Shown here in pieces: positions 8,283 through 17,189 of a stretch of DNA of 64,000 nucleotides. A program made the translations under genes and the position numbers. The stretch lies in assembly GCA_944323625.1 (NCBI GenBank), contig CALUTD010000001.1, forward strand, positions 62,001 through 126,000. Reading direction: 5' to 3'. Positions within the stretch are counted from its first letter, which is position 1; every line of letters starts with the position of its first letter. The notes beneath the pieces were generated by a model, which was not told where the DNA came from, searched no databases, and saw only the letters and a program-made list of their open reading frames with translations. Source of the stretch: Candidatus Gastranaerophilales bacterium (GTDB taxonomy: Bacteria; Cyanobacteriota; Vampirovibrionia; Gastranaerophilales; Gastranaerophilaceae).

Positions 8283-10160
8283 CTATATTTTTGTAGCTAA
8301 CGATGGAGCGAGGGCAATAAATTGTCTTACCAGTTCTTTATCCCATTGTATTCCGGCACCGTCTTCCAATATTGCACATGCTTTTTCAAAGCTCATACCT
8401 TTTCTGTACGGTCTGTCGCTTATAAGTGCATGATATGTATCGGCTATAGCAACAATTCTTGCCGCCAATGGTATTTCTTCGCCTTTTAAACCGCATGGAT
8501 AACCGTTTCCGTTCCATTGTTCATGGTGATATTTTACTATCGGAATTAAATCATGCAATAAAGGATTTGGGTCCAAAATCTTTTGTACACCTATTGTCGG
8601 GTGCTGTTGTATAATTTTAAATTCATTATCCGTTAATTTTGAAGGTTTTGTTAATACATCTTCAGGTATACCAATTTTCCCTATATCATGAAGGAGTGCC
8701 CCTAATTTTATGCGTTCAACTTCTTTTTCAGGCAAATTTATTGCTCTTGCAAGGGCGACTGAATATCTTGATACTGATGAAGAATGGTCTTTTGTATATT
8801 CATCTTTTGCATCTATAGCACTTGCAAGTGATGTTACAACTTCTATTAAATGGTTTTGTGAGAGTATATTTTCATTTTGGAATTGCTCTACAAGCGCTTC
8901 TTCAAAATTAATACCTATTTGAGAATGTCTTTTTGCCATTACTGCAGCAAAGGAGTTTAATGCTGTATCATCCCAAAAATCAAAATCCTGAGTTGAAACA
9001 ATTATCGAACGTCCATTTGCATATCCTTTTGTTTTTGACACCAGTACAGCTTGTTCTGCAAGTATAAGCAATTTTTCTTTATCAGTGGAATCATCAGGAT
9101 ATGTGGAAATTCCGACTGAAACTTTATTTAGAGGTCCTATATCATCAATCAAACAACAGGAAAGTGAATATGTCAGATATTCAGCCATATATTTTGCTTC
9201 TTCGGCATTCATATCCCTTAAAATTACTGCAATTTTGTCACCGCCATATCTTGCGGCAATATCTTGTTTTTTTATATTCTCGTTTATTTTCCCCGCTACT
9301 GTTTTTATTACTTCATCGCCTTTTGAATGTCCAAAATCTCTGTTTATTTGCCCCATATTATTTATATCAAATATTAGAACAGAAACTTTTGTTTTACTGG
9401 CATGCGCATATTCAAGCTCTCCGGTTAAAAGTTCATGAAATCTTCTGTGAGAATATAAATTTGTCAGATTATCAAGAAATGAATTTTGAGCAACTTTTTC
9501 ACTTAAAATTTTGTTTTGATATAATAGGCCTATATTCGCGGCGGATAGTTGATATAAGTTTATATGGTTTTGTACATTCGTATCACTAACAAGTATTACA
9601 CATATTGTTTTCCCCTGGGCAGTTACTGGAATTATTGCACAAGGTAAATTCATCAATGATGGTACTTTTAAAAAATCAGAATCATTAAGGATTGAAATTT
9701 CATTATTATCCAAAGCTTTTATTATTTCATTGTCTTTGTCATTTTTAAAAACTTTAAAAGAATATACACTTGAATTTTTGTCCAACAGTTTTATGTTTAT
9801 AGTTCCAGCCTGGTTATCTATAAATCCAAATGCAGTATATGTACAGTTTAACATATTAACAAATAAGCTGTGTAGTGCATTTAAAGAATCTTTAATATCT
9901 GTGTAGTTTTTAACAATTTCATTTACTTGTTTAATAAAAGCAAGATAATCAATCACACCAAATAATTTTTCACTGTGATGAGGAAGACCAATACCTCCAT
10001 ACGGAGTCTTTACAGAATTCATTCCACTTCCCAGTACGTTTATTTTAGCAATTAATCCGCTTTTATCTATCGGATTTGTTGTAATTGGTGATGAGGAAGA
10101 GAAACTGTTGTCTTTTTTATTATTTATATTTATATCTGTACTTTTCTTACTTTTTTGCAT
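8283..10160 (-). CDS. GAF-like / degenerate GGDEF / HD-GYP signalling protein
   Basis: 625 residues, cytoplasmic, no membrane segments. The order is a polar N-terminus, a GAF-like sensor region (about 80-215), a GGDEF domain (about 225-385) and an HD-GYP domain (about 430-620). The GGDEF signature reads ARYGGDKIAV, with Lys in place of the catalytic Glu, so cyclase activity is doubtful and the domain may only bind GTP. The HD-GYP domain is intact: LHDIGKIGIPEDVL, KYHHEQWNGNGYP and ARIVAIADTYHALISDRPYR. A cyclic-di-GMP phosphodiesterase tuned by GTP and a small ligand is the likeliest role. Monocistronic, convergent with the prepilin gene. Confidence 0.87.
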   Translation of the reverse strand: MQKSKKSTDININNKKDNSFSSSSPITTNPIDKSGLIAKINVLGSGMNSVKTPYGGIGLPHHSEKLFGVIDYLAFIKQVNEIVKNYTDIKDSLNALHSLFVNMLNCTYTAFGFIDNQAGTINIKLLDKNSSVYSFKVFKNDKDNEIIKALDNNEISILNDSDFLKVPSLMNLPCAIIPVTAQGKTICVILVSDTNVQNHINLYQLSAANIGLLYQNKILSEKVAQNSFLDNLTNLYSHRRFHELLTGELEYAHASKTKVSVLIFDINNMGQINRDFGHSKGDEVIKTVAGKINENIKKQDIAARYGGDKIAVILRDMNAEEAKYMAEYLTYSLSCCLIDDIGPLNKVSVGISTYPDDSTDKEKLLILAEQAVLVSKTKGYANGRSIIVSTQDFDFWDDTALNSFAAVMAKRHSQIGINFEEALVEQFQNENILSQNHLIEVVTSLASAIDAKDEYTKDHSSSVSRYSVALARAINLPEKEVERIKLGALLHDIGKIGIPEDVLTKPSKLTDNEFKIIQQHPTIGVQKILDPNPLLHDLIPIVKYHHEQWNGNGYPCGLKGEEIPLAARIVAIADTYHALISDRPYRKGMSFEKACAILEDGAGIQWDKELVRQFIALAPSLATKI

Positions 10161-10282
10161 TAACCAATCCTGATTATGTCTATTATAAAACTATAATTAA
10201 AAAAATTTGCTATTTTTTCACAAATATTTACATAAATATATTACTATATTTTTACTTTTTATAAAATATCTAATGAAAAAAA

Positions 10283-12283
10283 TTATTTTTTATTAACTTT
10301 ATAAATTTTTATTCCGCCTTCATCATATATTTTTTTTAGAGAAAACTCTTTCAAGTTTGTATATTCAGGACTGTATTCCGATTTTGTCAAAATATAATCT
10401 ACTTCAAGTTTTGGTATATCATTTATATTGAGAAATAAAATATATGTAGCTGCAATATTCTCTTGATTGTAAAAAAATGTAGGTAATTTATTATTTATAA
10501 TTGTTGCAATATGAGCATATCTATTATAAACATTGTAATATTTACCTGAAGGATCCAATTTTTTGGCAAAATCAAAATTTGGATAAATATTGGCAGAATT
10601 TATAGTAACAGCTCCAAACAATATTGGGAAATTAGATAGAACAATTTCATCTTTAGATTCAACAAGCCAAACTCCGGGGTCTTGCGCTTGTATTCGTTTT
10701 ATTTCTTGCCCTGCAGGTATTCCTTCAATTGTATTTAACCCTTTATATACAGGATTTATAAATCCAAAACATATAAAATATATTAACATTATTATACAAT
10801 ATATTTTATTAATATGTTTAGATTTATTTGAATACAATTTTAAAAAAGTATAAGTTAATATAAATATCATAATTTCTGCAAATATTAAATAAACATCTTT
10901 CAAATTAATACTATTAAGAAAGATACTTTTATCCCAATATGATGACTCAATATCAAATTTCCTTAATATATAAAATCCATATAATGTGCATATTGAGTAT
11001 ATTATCGTAATCCAAAATATTTCTTTTTTTGTTTTTAATTTAAAATCAGAACCAAGAATTCTTATTAGTAAAAAAACATCAATGAATGATGATGCCATAA
11101 CCAGTCGTCCTGTTGACAGATATAATAATGTATATTTTGCTAAATTATGAGGAAATCCGAATATTGCAAAAAATAAGAAAAATACATATAAAAATACTAA
11201 AGACATAACAAGTTTATCTTTAAACTTATCTTTATATAAATAAACACATGATAAAATAAGTGGCAGCGGGAAAAAGCTAATAAAATGTGCCCTTTCACAA
11301 ATATTTGCGAAATTAAAAATTCCATTTTTCGCAATGTAAAAAAAGAAAAAGTATAAACCAAATTTACCTTCTGAAAAGCGGCTTCCGGGATATATCGTAT
11401 TTTTTATTAATTCAATATCAGGAAGGGATTTAATTATTATCGGAATAACAATTAAACAGGTTATTAAAACGGGGAATAACAAATATATTAAGTCATGTTT
11501 ATCATATTGTATTCCTGAATTTTTATAACGTTCAAAGAAAACGTAAAGACCTAAAATAATAAATACATACCCGAATACTATCTGCCATGCAGGATAAAAA
11601 CATGTGATAAAGCCAGCCCAGCATATTCCCAATAAAACAGATAAAAATATTTTTACTACTTTTTTATTGCTTTGCATAAAATAGTATATGGTTATAACGC
11701 CAAGTTCTCCCCAAAAGATTTGTTCGACAAGATCGTTAATTGCAAACCACCATTGAAGTCCCGGTGAATAAGTAACCATAAATGCACCAAGTAAAGGCAA
11801 AATTCTGTTTTTTGAACTAGGCGGCATAAACAATTTAAAGAATTCAAATGTAACAAGAAAAAGGAAAATTGTTCTTCCGCACCAATACCACGAAAGCCCC
11901 TTTGCATTTCCCAATAATATATATCCCCATTGGAACGGCTTTGCAAGCAAATATAAAAAGTCTTTTACCGGTGCACTGTATCCAAGAGCCATATTTGTCG
12001 GAGCATTTCTCCACAGAGAATTAAAAAACGGAAAATCTTGATATTTCTGACTTAAAGCCATAGGAGTATGAAGAATATATTCATCACTCCTTATACTCTT
12101 TGCTTCTCCTATAATAGGCTCTGCGAATTTTGAAGTATTTAACCCCGGTTGTATATCCTTATTATAAATCCCCAGTGAAGAACCGTGAATTTCAAACATT
12201 ACCAATATTATAAAAATAACAAAACAGATTAATATTCGAAAACGATAAATAAAGTCTCCAAATTTAATAATAAGTCTGTTCAT
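10283..12283 (-). CDS. Large polytopic membrane protein (glycosyltransferase-C-like, unassigned)
   Basis: 666 residues with roughly a dozen hydrophobic helices. After the first helix there is a conserved-looking outer loop: GEAKSIRSDEYILHTPMALSQ. This arrangement recalls the uncharacterised DUF7657-type and YfhO-type membrane proteins of envelope polysaccharide loci, but I am not certain of the family. The C-terminal 150 residues are soluble and end in a small beta-rich domain (GGIKIYKVNK). It is the last gene of a run with lpxI and lpxB, 15 nt after lpxB, which suggests a role in lipid A or surface glycan modification. Confidence 0.6.
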   Translation of the reverse strand: MNRLIIKFGDFIYRFRILICFVIFIILVMFEIHGSSLGIYNKDIQPGLNTSKFAEPIIGEAKSIRSDEYILHTPMALSQKYQDFPFFNSLWRNAPTNMALGYSAPVKDFLYLLAKPFQWGYILLGNAKGLSWYWCGRTIFLFLVTFEFFKLFMPPSSKNRILPLLGAFMVTYSPGLQWWFAINDLVEQIFWGELGVITIYYFMQSNKKVVKIFLSVLLGICWAGFITCFYPAWQIVFGYVFIILGLYVFFERYKNSGIQYDKHDLIYLLFPVLITCLIVIPIIIKSLPDIELIKNTIYPGSRFSEGKFGLYFFFFYIAKNGIFNFANICERAHFISFFPLPLILSCVYLYKDKFKDKLVMSLVFLYVFFLFFAIFGFPHNLAKYTLLYLSTGRLVMASSFIDVFLLIRILGSDFKLKTKKEIFWITIIYSICTLYGFYILRKFDIESSYWDKSIFLNSINLKDVYLIFAEIMIFILTYTFLKLYSNKSKHINKIYCIIMLIYFICFGFINPVYKGLNTIEGIPAGQEIKRIQAQDPGVWLVESKDEIVLSNFPILFGAVTINSANIYPNFDFAKKLDPSGKYYNVYNRYAHIATIINNKLPTFFYNQENIAATYILFLNINDIPKLEVDYILTKSEYSPEYTNLKEFSLKKIYDEGGIKIYKVNKK

Positions 12284-12298
12284 AATTATACAATACCC

Positions 12299-13426
12299 TT
12301 ATATATCATTAACAATAATTTCGGCAGCTTTGTGTGCAGCACCTTTTGTATGAAGTATTTCTTTTACTTTGGACAGTGAAGTTTTCATATCGGAATTATA
12401 TTTCTCATCTTCAATAATTTTTAATATATTAGAAGCAATTACATCCGGTTTTGCTTTTGTTTGAAGAATTTCAGGCACAATATCTTGATTTAATATTATA
12501 TTTGGCAGACAAACTCTTTTAATACTTCTTACTAAAAGATAAATAATATACAAAAACCATGGGCCTCTATAGCTTATTATCATAGGAGTTTGGTACAATG
12601 CCGCCTCAAGTGCAACAGTACCTGAAGCCAGTATCAAAGCATCAGAAACAGATAAAAGTTCGTAATTTTTATTTTTCATTATCTTTATATTTAAATCTTT
12701 ATATTTATCTGTAAGCGGATATATTAATTCATCTTTTATATTCGGTGCCTGGCAGAGTATAAATTGTACATTTTCATTTTTAGATTTAATAATTCTAGCT
12801 GAGTCCAAAAATAGTTTTAAGAGATTTTTTATTTCAAAAGTTCTTGATCCCGGGAAAATTGAAATTAATTTTTTTGATGTGTCTAGATTGTTATTTTTAA
12901 AAAATATAGTTTTATCTGTTTTAGGCGGCATTTGGTTTAAAAGAGGATGGCCGACAAATTCAACATCTACACCTATTTTTTTATACATTTCGCTTTCGAA
13001 CGGAAAAATTGTCAAAACTTTATTAATATTTTTTTTGACCGTATTTAGGCGCCATTTTCTTGATGCCCAAATTTGCGGCGGAATATAATAATAGATTTTA
13101 AAACCGAATTTTGAAATTACTTTAGATAAATTCAAATTAAAACCGCCATAATCCGTTAGTAAAACCATATCAGGTTTATATTTGTCATGTAAATATTTTG
13201 CTATTTTTTCCCCAAGCATAATATGGTTAAAAATAATGCCAAAATTAAAGCCCATTGCTGACATTTTAGAATGGTCGCAAAACAATTTTACGCCTGCTTG
13301 CTCAAGATTTTTGCCGCCGACAGCTTCAATTTCAATTTCGGGATTCAATTTTTTTATTTCTCTCACAACATCTGCAGCATGCTTATCGCCTGAATATTCA
13401 CCGGTTATTATAAATAGTTTTTTCAT
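12299..13426 (-). CDS. lpxB: Lipid-A-disaccharide synthase
   Basis: GT19 glycosyltransferase that joins UDP-2,3-diacylglucosamine and lipid X into the lipid A disaccharide at the inner membrane. 375 residues, normal length. Seen: the N-terminal ITGEYSGDKHA, DYGGFNLNLSK, YYIPPQIWASRKWR, FVGHPLL, ISIFPGSRTFEIKNLL and the C-terminal ALILASGTVALEAAL. The ATG overlaps the lpxI stop by 4 nt (ATGA), a sign of translational coupling. Its presence shows an outer membrane with lipid A. Confidence 0.96.
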   Translation of the reverse strand: MKKLFIITGEYSGDKHAADVVREIKKLNPEIEIEAVGGKNLEQAGVKLFCDHSKMSAMGFNFGIIFNHIMLGEKIAKYLHDKYKPDMVLLTDYGGFNLNLSKVISKFGFKIYYYIPPQIWASRKWRLNTVKKNINKVLTIFPFESEMYKKIGVDVEFVGHPLLNQMPPKTDKTIFFKNNNLDTSKKLISIFPGSRTFEIKNLLKLFLDSARIIKSKNENVQFILCQAPNIKDELIYPLTDKYKDLNIKIMKNKNYELLSVSDALILASGTVALEAALYQTPMIISYRGPWFLYIIYLLVRSIKRVCLPNIILNQDIVPEILQTKAKPDVIASNILKIIEDEKYNSDMKTSLSKVKEILHTKGAAHKAAEIIVNDI

Positions 13427-14238
13427 ACAGCCATTACAATTATATTATTTTTATCTGCAAATTCGATAGTTTTTTTGTGGTCAACCAAAATAGTTTCATT
13501 TGCTTCAACCGCAATAAGAGAAGCCTTGTATTTTTTCATTGTTTTTAGTGTATTTAAACCAAATGCAGGAATATCAAACCTTTTATCCTGTTTGGGCTTT
13601 GAAACTTTAACAATAATTGAATCTTTTTTTCCCAGTTTACAGCCGCGTTTAATACACTTATCCGTACCTTCGATTGCTTCTATAGCCATAATCATTCTGT
13701 CTTTTATAACAACAGATTGCCCTATATCCAGCTCTCCCATTTCTTTTGCAATTTTATATCCATACTCAACATCTGCTAATTGTGCTTCAGTTGGTTGAAT
13801 TTTACCTAAAACTCCGCGAGGTACCATCAAATTTTTAATAAATATTGTTTGATCTAAAACCGTTATACCTATTTTATCAAGTTCATTAACCAAAAACAGC
13901 ATAATAGCATCATCATTTAATCTTTTTGCCTGTTTTAAAAACTCAACAGCTAAAGAGTCAAACCTTGGACGTTTTACAACCAAACTTTTAGATACTTTCC
14001 CTATAAATGTCAACTGTTTTATTTCATTTTCCAACAGAGCATTTTTTATTTTCAGTACTTCTCCGGGGGCAAAATCATAGACTTTTGAACAATATTTTTT
14101 CAATTCATTCCTATTATCCGAAGATAAAGAAATTGCAATTACTTCAAAACCGTTTTCTTTAGCATTTTTTGCAAGCTGAACAGGCAACTGCCCATTGCCC
14201 GCAATTAAACCTTGTTTATTTTCTAATTCTATAGACAC
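13423..14238 (-). CDS. lpxI: UDP-2,3-diacylglucosamine pyrophosphatase LpxI
   Basis: LpxI (DUF1009 family) hydrolyses UDP-2,3-diacylglucosamine to lipid X, the step before LpxB; it replaces LpxH in many non-gammaproteobacteria. About 271 residues. Recognised by GLIAGNGQLPVQLAKNAKE at the start, ALLENEIKQLTFIGKVSKS, NDDAIMLFLVNELDKIG and the C-terminal MIMAIEAIEGTDKCIKRG, then FDIPAFGLNTLKTMKK. A frame opens at a TTG at 14244, but the GTG used here is 7 nt after AAGGA. Directly coupled to lpxB. Confidence 0.94.
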   Translation of the reverse strand: MSIELENKQGLIAGNGQLPVQLAKNAKENGFEVIAISLSSDNRNELKKYCSKVYDFAPGEVLKIKNALLENEIKQLTFIGKVSKSLVVKRPRFDSLAVEFLKQAKRLNDDAIMLFLVNELDKIGITVLDQTIFIKNLMVPRGVLGKIQPTEAQLADVEYGYKIAKEMGELDIGQSVVIKDRMIMAIEAIEGTDKCIKRGCKLGKKDSIIVKVSKPKQDKRFDIPAFGLNTLKTMKKYKASLIAVEANETILVDHKKTIEFADKNNIIVMAV

Positions 14239-14277
14239 TCTCAAATCCTTTTTTTACATATTATAATAAAAAAAGAT

Positions 14278-14556
14278 TTATTTTAAAACATTATCCTCTG
14301 ATTGTTTTTTTAGTTCAATCAAACATTTTGCCAGTTGGTCGGGACAACTTGTGGGTTTTGAACCGCAAGTAATACCTTCAAGTCTTTCAATGACATCTTC
14401 AATCTTCATGCCTTTTATCAGGCTTTTTATTCCTTTAAGATTGCCCGGACAACCGCCCATAAATTCGACATCATAAATTTTATCGTCATCGATTATAACA
14501 TTCATTAATGCGCAGCATGTGCCTTTCGGTCTATATTGTATTGATTTTAAAGTCAT
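14278..14556 (-). CDS. TSCPD-domain protein (TIGR03905 type)
   Basis: 92 residues with conserved cysteines: KGTCCALM, GGCPGNLKG, GITCGSKPTSCPDQLA. This is the stand-alone version of the TSCPD domain otherwise found at the C-terminus of B12-dependent ribonucleotide reductases, where the cysteines are thought to hold metal. The role of the free-standing form is not established. A clear AAAGGAG precedes the ATG. It lies between pit and lpxI in the same-strand run with gaps of 14 and 39 nt. Confidence 0.85.
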   Translation of the reverse strand: MTLKSIQYRPKGTCCALMNVIIDDDKIYDVEFMGGCPGNLKGIKSLIKGMKIEDVIERLEGITCGSKPTSCPDQLAKCLIELKKQSEDNVLK

Positions 14557-14570
14557 AAATTATTTCTCCT

Positions 14571-15575
14571 TTAATGAGGTATATGTTTTAATACGGAATA
14601 TATTATTAAAGACATTATAACGCAGCATGGAATTGTTAATACCCATGCAATAATAATATTTCCGATAATATTTGTTCTTACGCTTCTGCCTTTAATTGCG
14701 CTTCCAACCCCCATAATTGAAGTGGAAACAACATGAGTCGTGCTCAAAGGAATACCAAAAACAGAGGCAACAAGAACTATTGCAGATGCTGCAAAATCAG
14801 CAGCAGCACCGCTTATCGGTTTTAATTTAATTATTTTGCTTCCCATTGTTTTAATAATTTTCCAACCGCCCGACATTGTTCCTAATGCCATTGTTACAGC
14901 ACAAACTATTTTAACATATATAGGTATTTCGAATTTACCTTCGGGCATAACCAAAAAGCCGCCTGTAACAAGAGCCATAGTTATTACCCCCATTGTTTTT
15001 TGAGCATCGTTTAAACCATGACTTAATGCCATAAGCCCTGATGCAAATAATTGTACTCTTTTAAATCTTCTGTTTATAACGTCAGGTTTCATTTTATAAA
15101 ACAATCTTAAGAATGCACACATAACCATAAATCCGACGAAAAATCCCACAACAGGAGAAGCAAACATTGGAATTATAACTTTATCTACCAAAATTACAAA
15201 ATTAATTGTATTTAGACCGGCATGAACAAAAGCAGAACCTAACAATCCGCCGATTAAGGCATGAGATGAGCTTGAAGGAAGCCCGAACCACCATGTAATA
15301 AGATTCCATATGACAGCTGTAATAAGAGCGCAAAGTATAACATTCAAAGTTATAGTATCAGAAGCGATAATCCCTGCCCCTATTGTTTTTGCAACATTGA
15401 CTCCTAAAAGAGCACCTATACCTTCTAATACCGCACCAAAAAGAACGGCCTGTCTGGGAGATAATACTTTTGTTGATACTATTGATGCTATTGAATTTGC
15501 ACAGTCATGAAACCCATTTATATAGTCAAACATCAAGGCTACTATTATTACTGAAATTAATAAAAAAAGTGTCAT
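14571..15575 (-). CDS. pit: Low-affinity inorganic phosphate transporter (PiT family)
   Basis: 334 residues with about ten membrane helices. The two PiT signatures are present: FDYINGFHDCANSIASIV near the N-terminus and ALSHGLNDAQKTMG in the second half, together with GLPSSSSHALIGGLLG and GIPLSTTHVVS. Uptake is driven by the ion gradient. The DUF47/PhoU-like gene is 14 nt upstream, the usual partner for Pit proteins. Confidence 0.94.
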   Translation of the reverse strand: MTLFLLISVIIVALMFDYINGFHDCANSIASIVSTKVLSPRQAVLFGAVLEGIGALLGVNVAKTIGAGIIASDTITLNVILCALITAVIWNLITWWFGLPSSSSHALIGGLLGSAFVHAGLNTINFVILVDKVIIPMFASPVVGFFVGFMVMCAFLRLFYKMKPDVINRRFKRVQLFASGLMALSHGLNDAQKTMGVITMALVTGGFLVMPEGKFEIPIYVKIVCAVTMALGTMSGGWKIIKTMGSKIIKLKPISGAAADFAASAIVLVASVFGIPLSTTHVVSTSIMGVGSAIKGRSVRTNIIGNIIIAWVLTIPCCVIMSLIIYSVLKHIPH

Positions 15576-15589
15576 GGCAGTATCCTCAA

Positions 15590-16237
15590 CTAACTCATTT
15601 TCAATACTACGCTTACAACAGCATCAGATACGCTGTAGCATGCATCTAATGCATTTTCCAGGTCTTTATGAATATCTCGTAATTTAATTACATTTAAAGC
15701 ATCATATTTGCCTGAAAATAAAGCTTCTGTAGCTGCAAAAAGTATTTCATCCCCTCTTGTTTCTATTTCTTTCATTTTTAAATTTTTTGCTGTCATGTCT
15801 GAAATCGTTGGTTTCTTAAAATTAGCAAAAATTAGTTCAAGCTCATCAGTCGCAGCAATAAGAGTTTGCGATTGGTTTTTTAAGTTATCTGTATATTGGT
15901 TCAATTGATATACTTTTAGATTCATACATGCTTTTGTTATCTTTTTTGTAATTTTATTCAATAATGATGCAATATTTTGAATATCTTCTCTGTCAATCGG
16001 TGTGACAAAAGAAGTATCCAAAACTTCTAGCGTCTTTTTTATGTTTTTACTGCTGGCATGCTTATATTGTCTTGCACGGGCAATTTGTTCTTCAGTAATA
16101 TTTCCGCCCTCCAATATTTCGTGCAATAATTGTGCTGATTGCTTACAGCACTTTGTACCCTCTTCAAACAATGAATAAAAAACATCATTAGATGGGGGCA
16201 AGATATAAGACATAATTCCACTAACTAATTTTGACAT
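15590..16237 (-). CDS. DUF47 family PhoU-like protein, partner of Pit
   Basis: 215 residues, all alpha-helical, of the TIGR00153/DUF47 group, which are PhoU-like metal-binding bundles encoded next to PiT transporters and thought to regulate them. Typical patches: DVFYSLFEEGTKCC near the N-terminus, AARQ-like helices, and LRDIHKDLENALDACYSVSD at the C-terminus. A frame continues upstream to 16282, but the ATG used here follows AAGGAG and gives the family's normal start (MSKLVSG). Confidence 0.9.
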   Translation of the reverse strand: MSKLVSGIMSYILPPSNDVFYSLFEEGTKCCKQSAQLLHEILEGGNITEEQIARARQYKHASSKNIKKTLEVLDTSFVTPIDREDIQNIASLLNKITKKITKACMNLKVYQLNQYTDNLKNQSQTLIAATDELELIFANFKKPTISDMTAKNLKMKEIETRGDEILFAATEALFSGKYDALNVIKLRDIHKDLENALDACYSVSDAVVSVVLKMS

Positions 16238-16286
16238 TTTTTTCTCCTTTTCATAAATAAATATAGAACACTGCACAAACAATGTT

Positions 16287-16913
16287 CTATACCAAATTTT
16301 GCTTAACCAATTCTTTTCTTATTCTGTTTAATCCGGATTGAATAATCCTTGATATTCTTGAAGGTGACAAATTGAATTCTTCTGATATTTCTCTTAACTT
16401 TTTATCTTGAAAAAACTTACATTCAATAAGTTCACGTTCACGTTGAGGAAGATTTTTTATAGCATTTTTTATGTGTTCACTTAATTCTGAAAACAAAATC
16501 TTTTCTTCGGGATTTCTCTTGGAATCTCTTATTTGAGTAGGGTTATCACCTTCAGAAATCTCATCAACAGATAAAATCGTTTTATAAACTGCTTCCCTTA
16601 TTGTGCATTGATTTTCCTCATCAACATAAATTTCATTTTCTTTGCGATTTTTTAAAACATACCATTTATATCTGCGCCGAACTTCATTTCTTATTGCCCA
16701 TTTTATAGCAGTAGACAAATATGAACGGTTATATTTATCAGGAGGATTATTCGCGCAAAGCTTATGTATAACCTGAGTAGCTATATTTACCAACTCTGAA
16801 TAGTCTATTAAATGTTTTGAAGACAACTTTTTATACTCTACTTTTGAGAGAGTGTCTATTAACTCCTGATAATCTCTTATATTAAATTTTTGTACCGTAT
16901 TATCTGAACTCAT
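16287..16913 (-). CDS. RNA polymerase sigma-70 family factor (group 3-like)
   Basis: 208 residues. Region 2 helices are visible around residues 25-85 (YLSTAIKWAIRNEVRRRYKW). Region 4 is at residues 145-205, with LPQRERELIECKFFQDKKL and the HTH REISEEFNLSPSRISRI. A classical region 1 and most of region 3 are missing, so it is an alternative factor and not the housekeeping one. It starts a same-strand run that continues with DUF47, pit, TSCPD, lpxI, lpxB and a membrane protein, so it may coordinate envelope and phosphate functions. No anti-sigma gene lies beside it. Confidence 0.88.
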   Translation of the reverse strand: MSSDNTVQKFNIRDYQELIDTLSKVEYKKLSSKHLIDYSELVNIATQVIHKLCANNPPDKYNRSYLSTAIKWAIRNEVRRRYKWYVLKNRKENEIYVDEENQCTIREAVYKTILSVDEISEGDNPTQIRDSKRNPEEKILFSELSEHIKNAIKNLPQRERELIECKFFQDKKLREISEEFNLSPSRISRIIQSGLNRIRKELVKQNLV

Positions 16914-17189
16914 CTTTTATAAATATAAAATCTATACATGACATATTTTACATTAAATAAAAAAATATATATATAAAATAAGCAATAATTTTTAAAATTT
17001 CATACAATATTAACTTTTGTAACATTCACTTTTTGTTGTATTTACTTGATTTTTCGGTATTTTTCAGATTTTATGAATATAAAACAAAATTAAATTAGCA
17101 ATTTTTTAGAATCACAGGCATTCATGATTGTGTAAGTTAATAAATTAATGGAAACCAATAAATTAAGTTAGTATAATAAGGAGTAAGAA
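16914..17189. other. Divergent intergenic region
   Basis: 276 nt between the sigma factor and the Gln/Pro-rich gene. Very AT-rich. A TATAAT-like box lies 14 nt before the ATG at 17190, overlapping the SD region. I see no hairpin, repeat or RNA gene. Confidence 0.5.
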
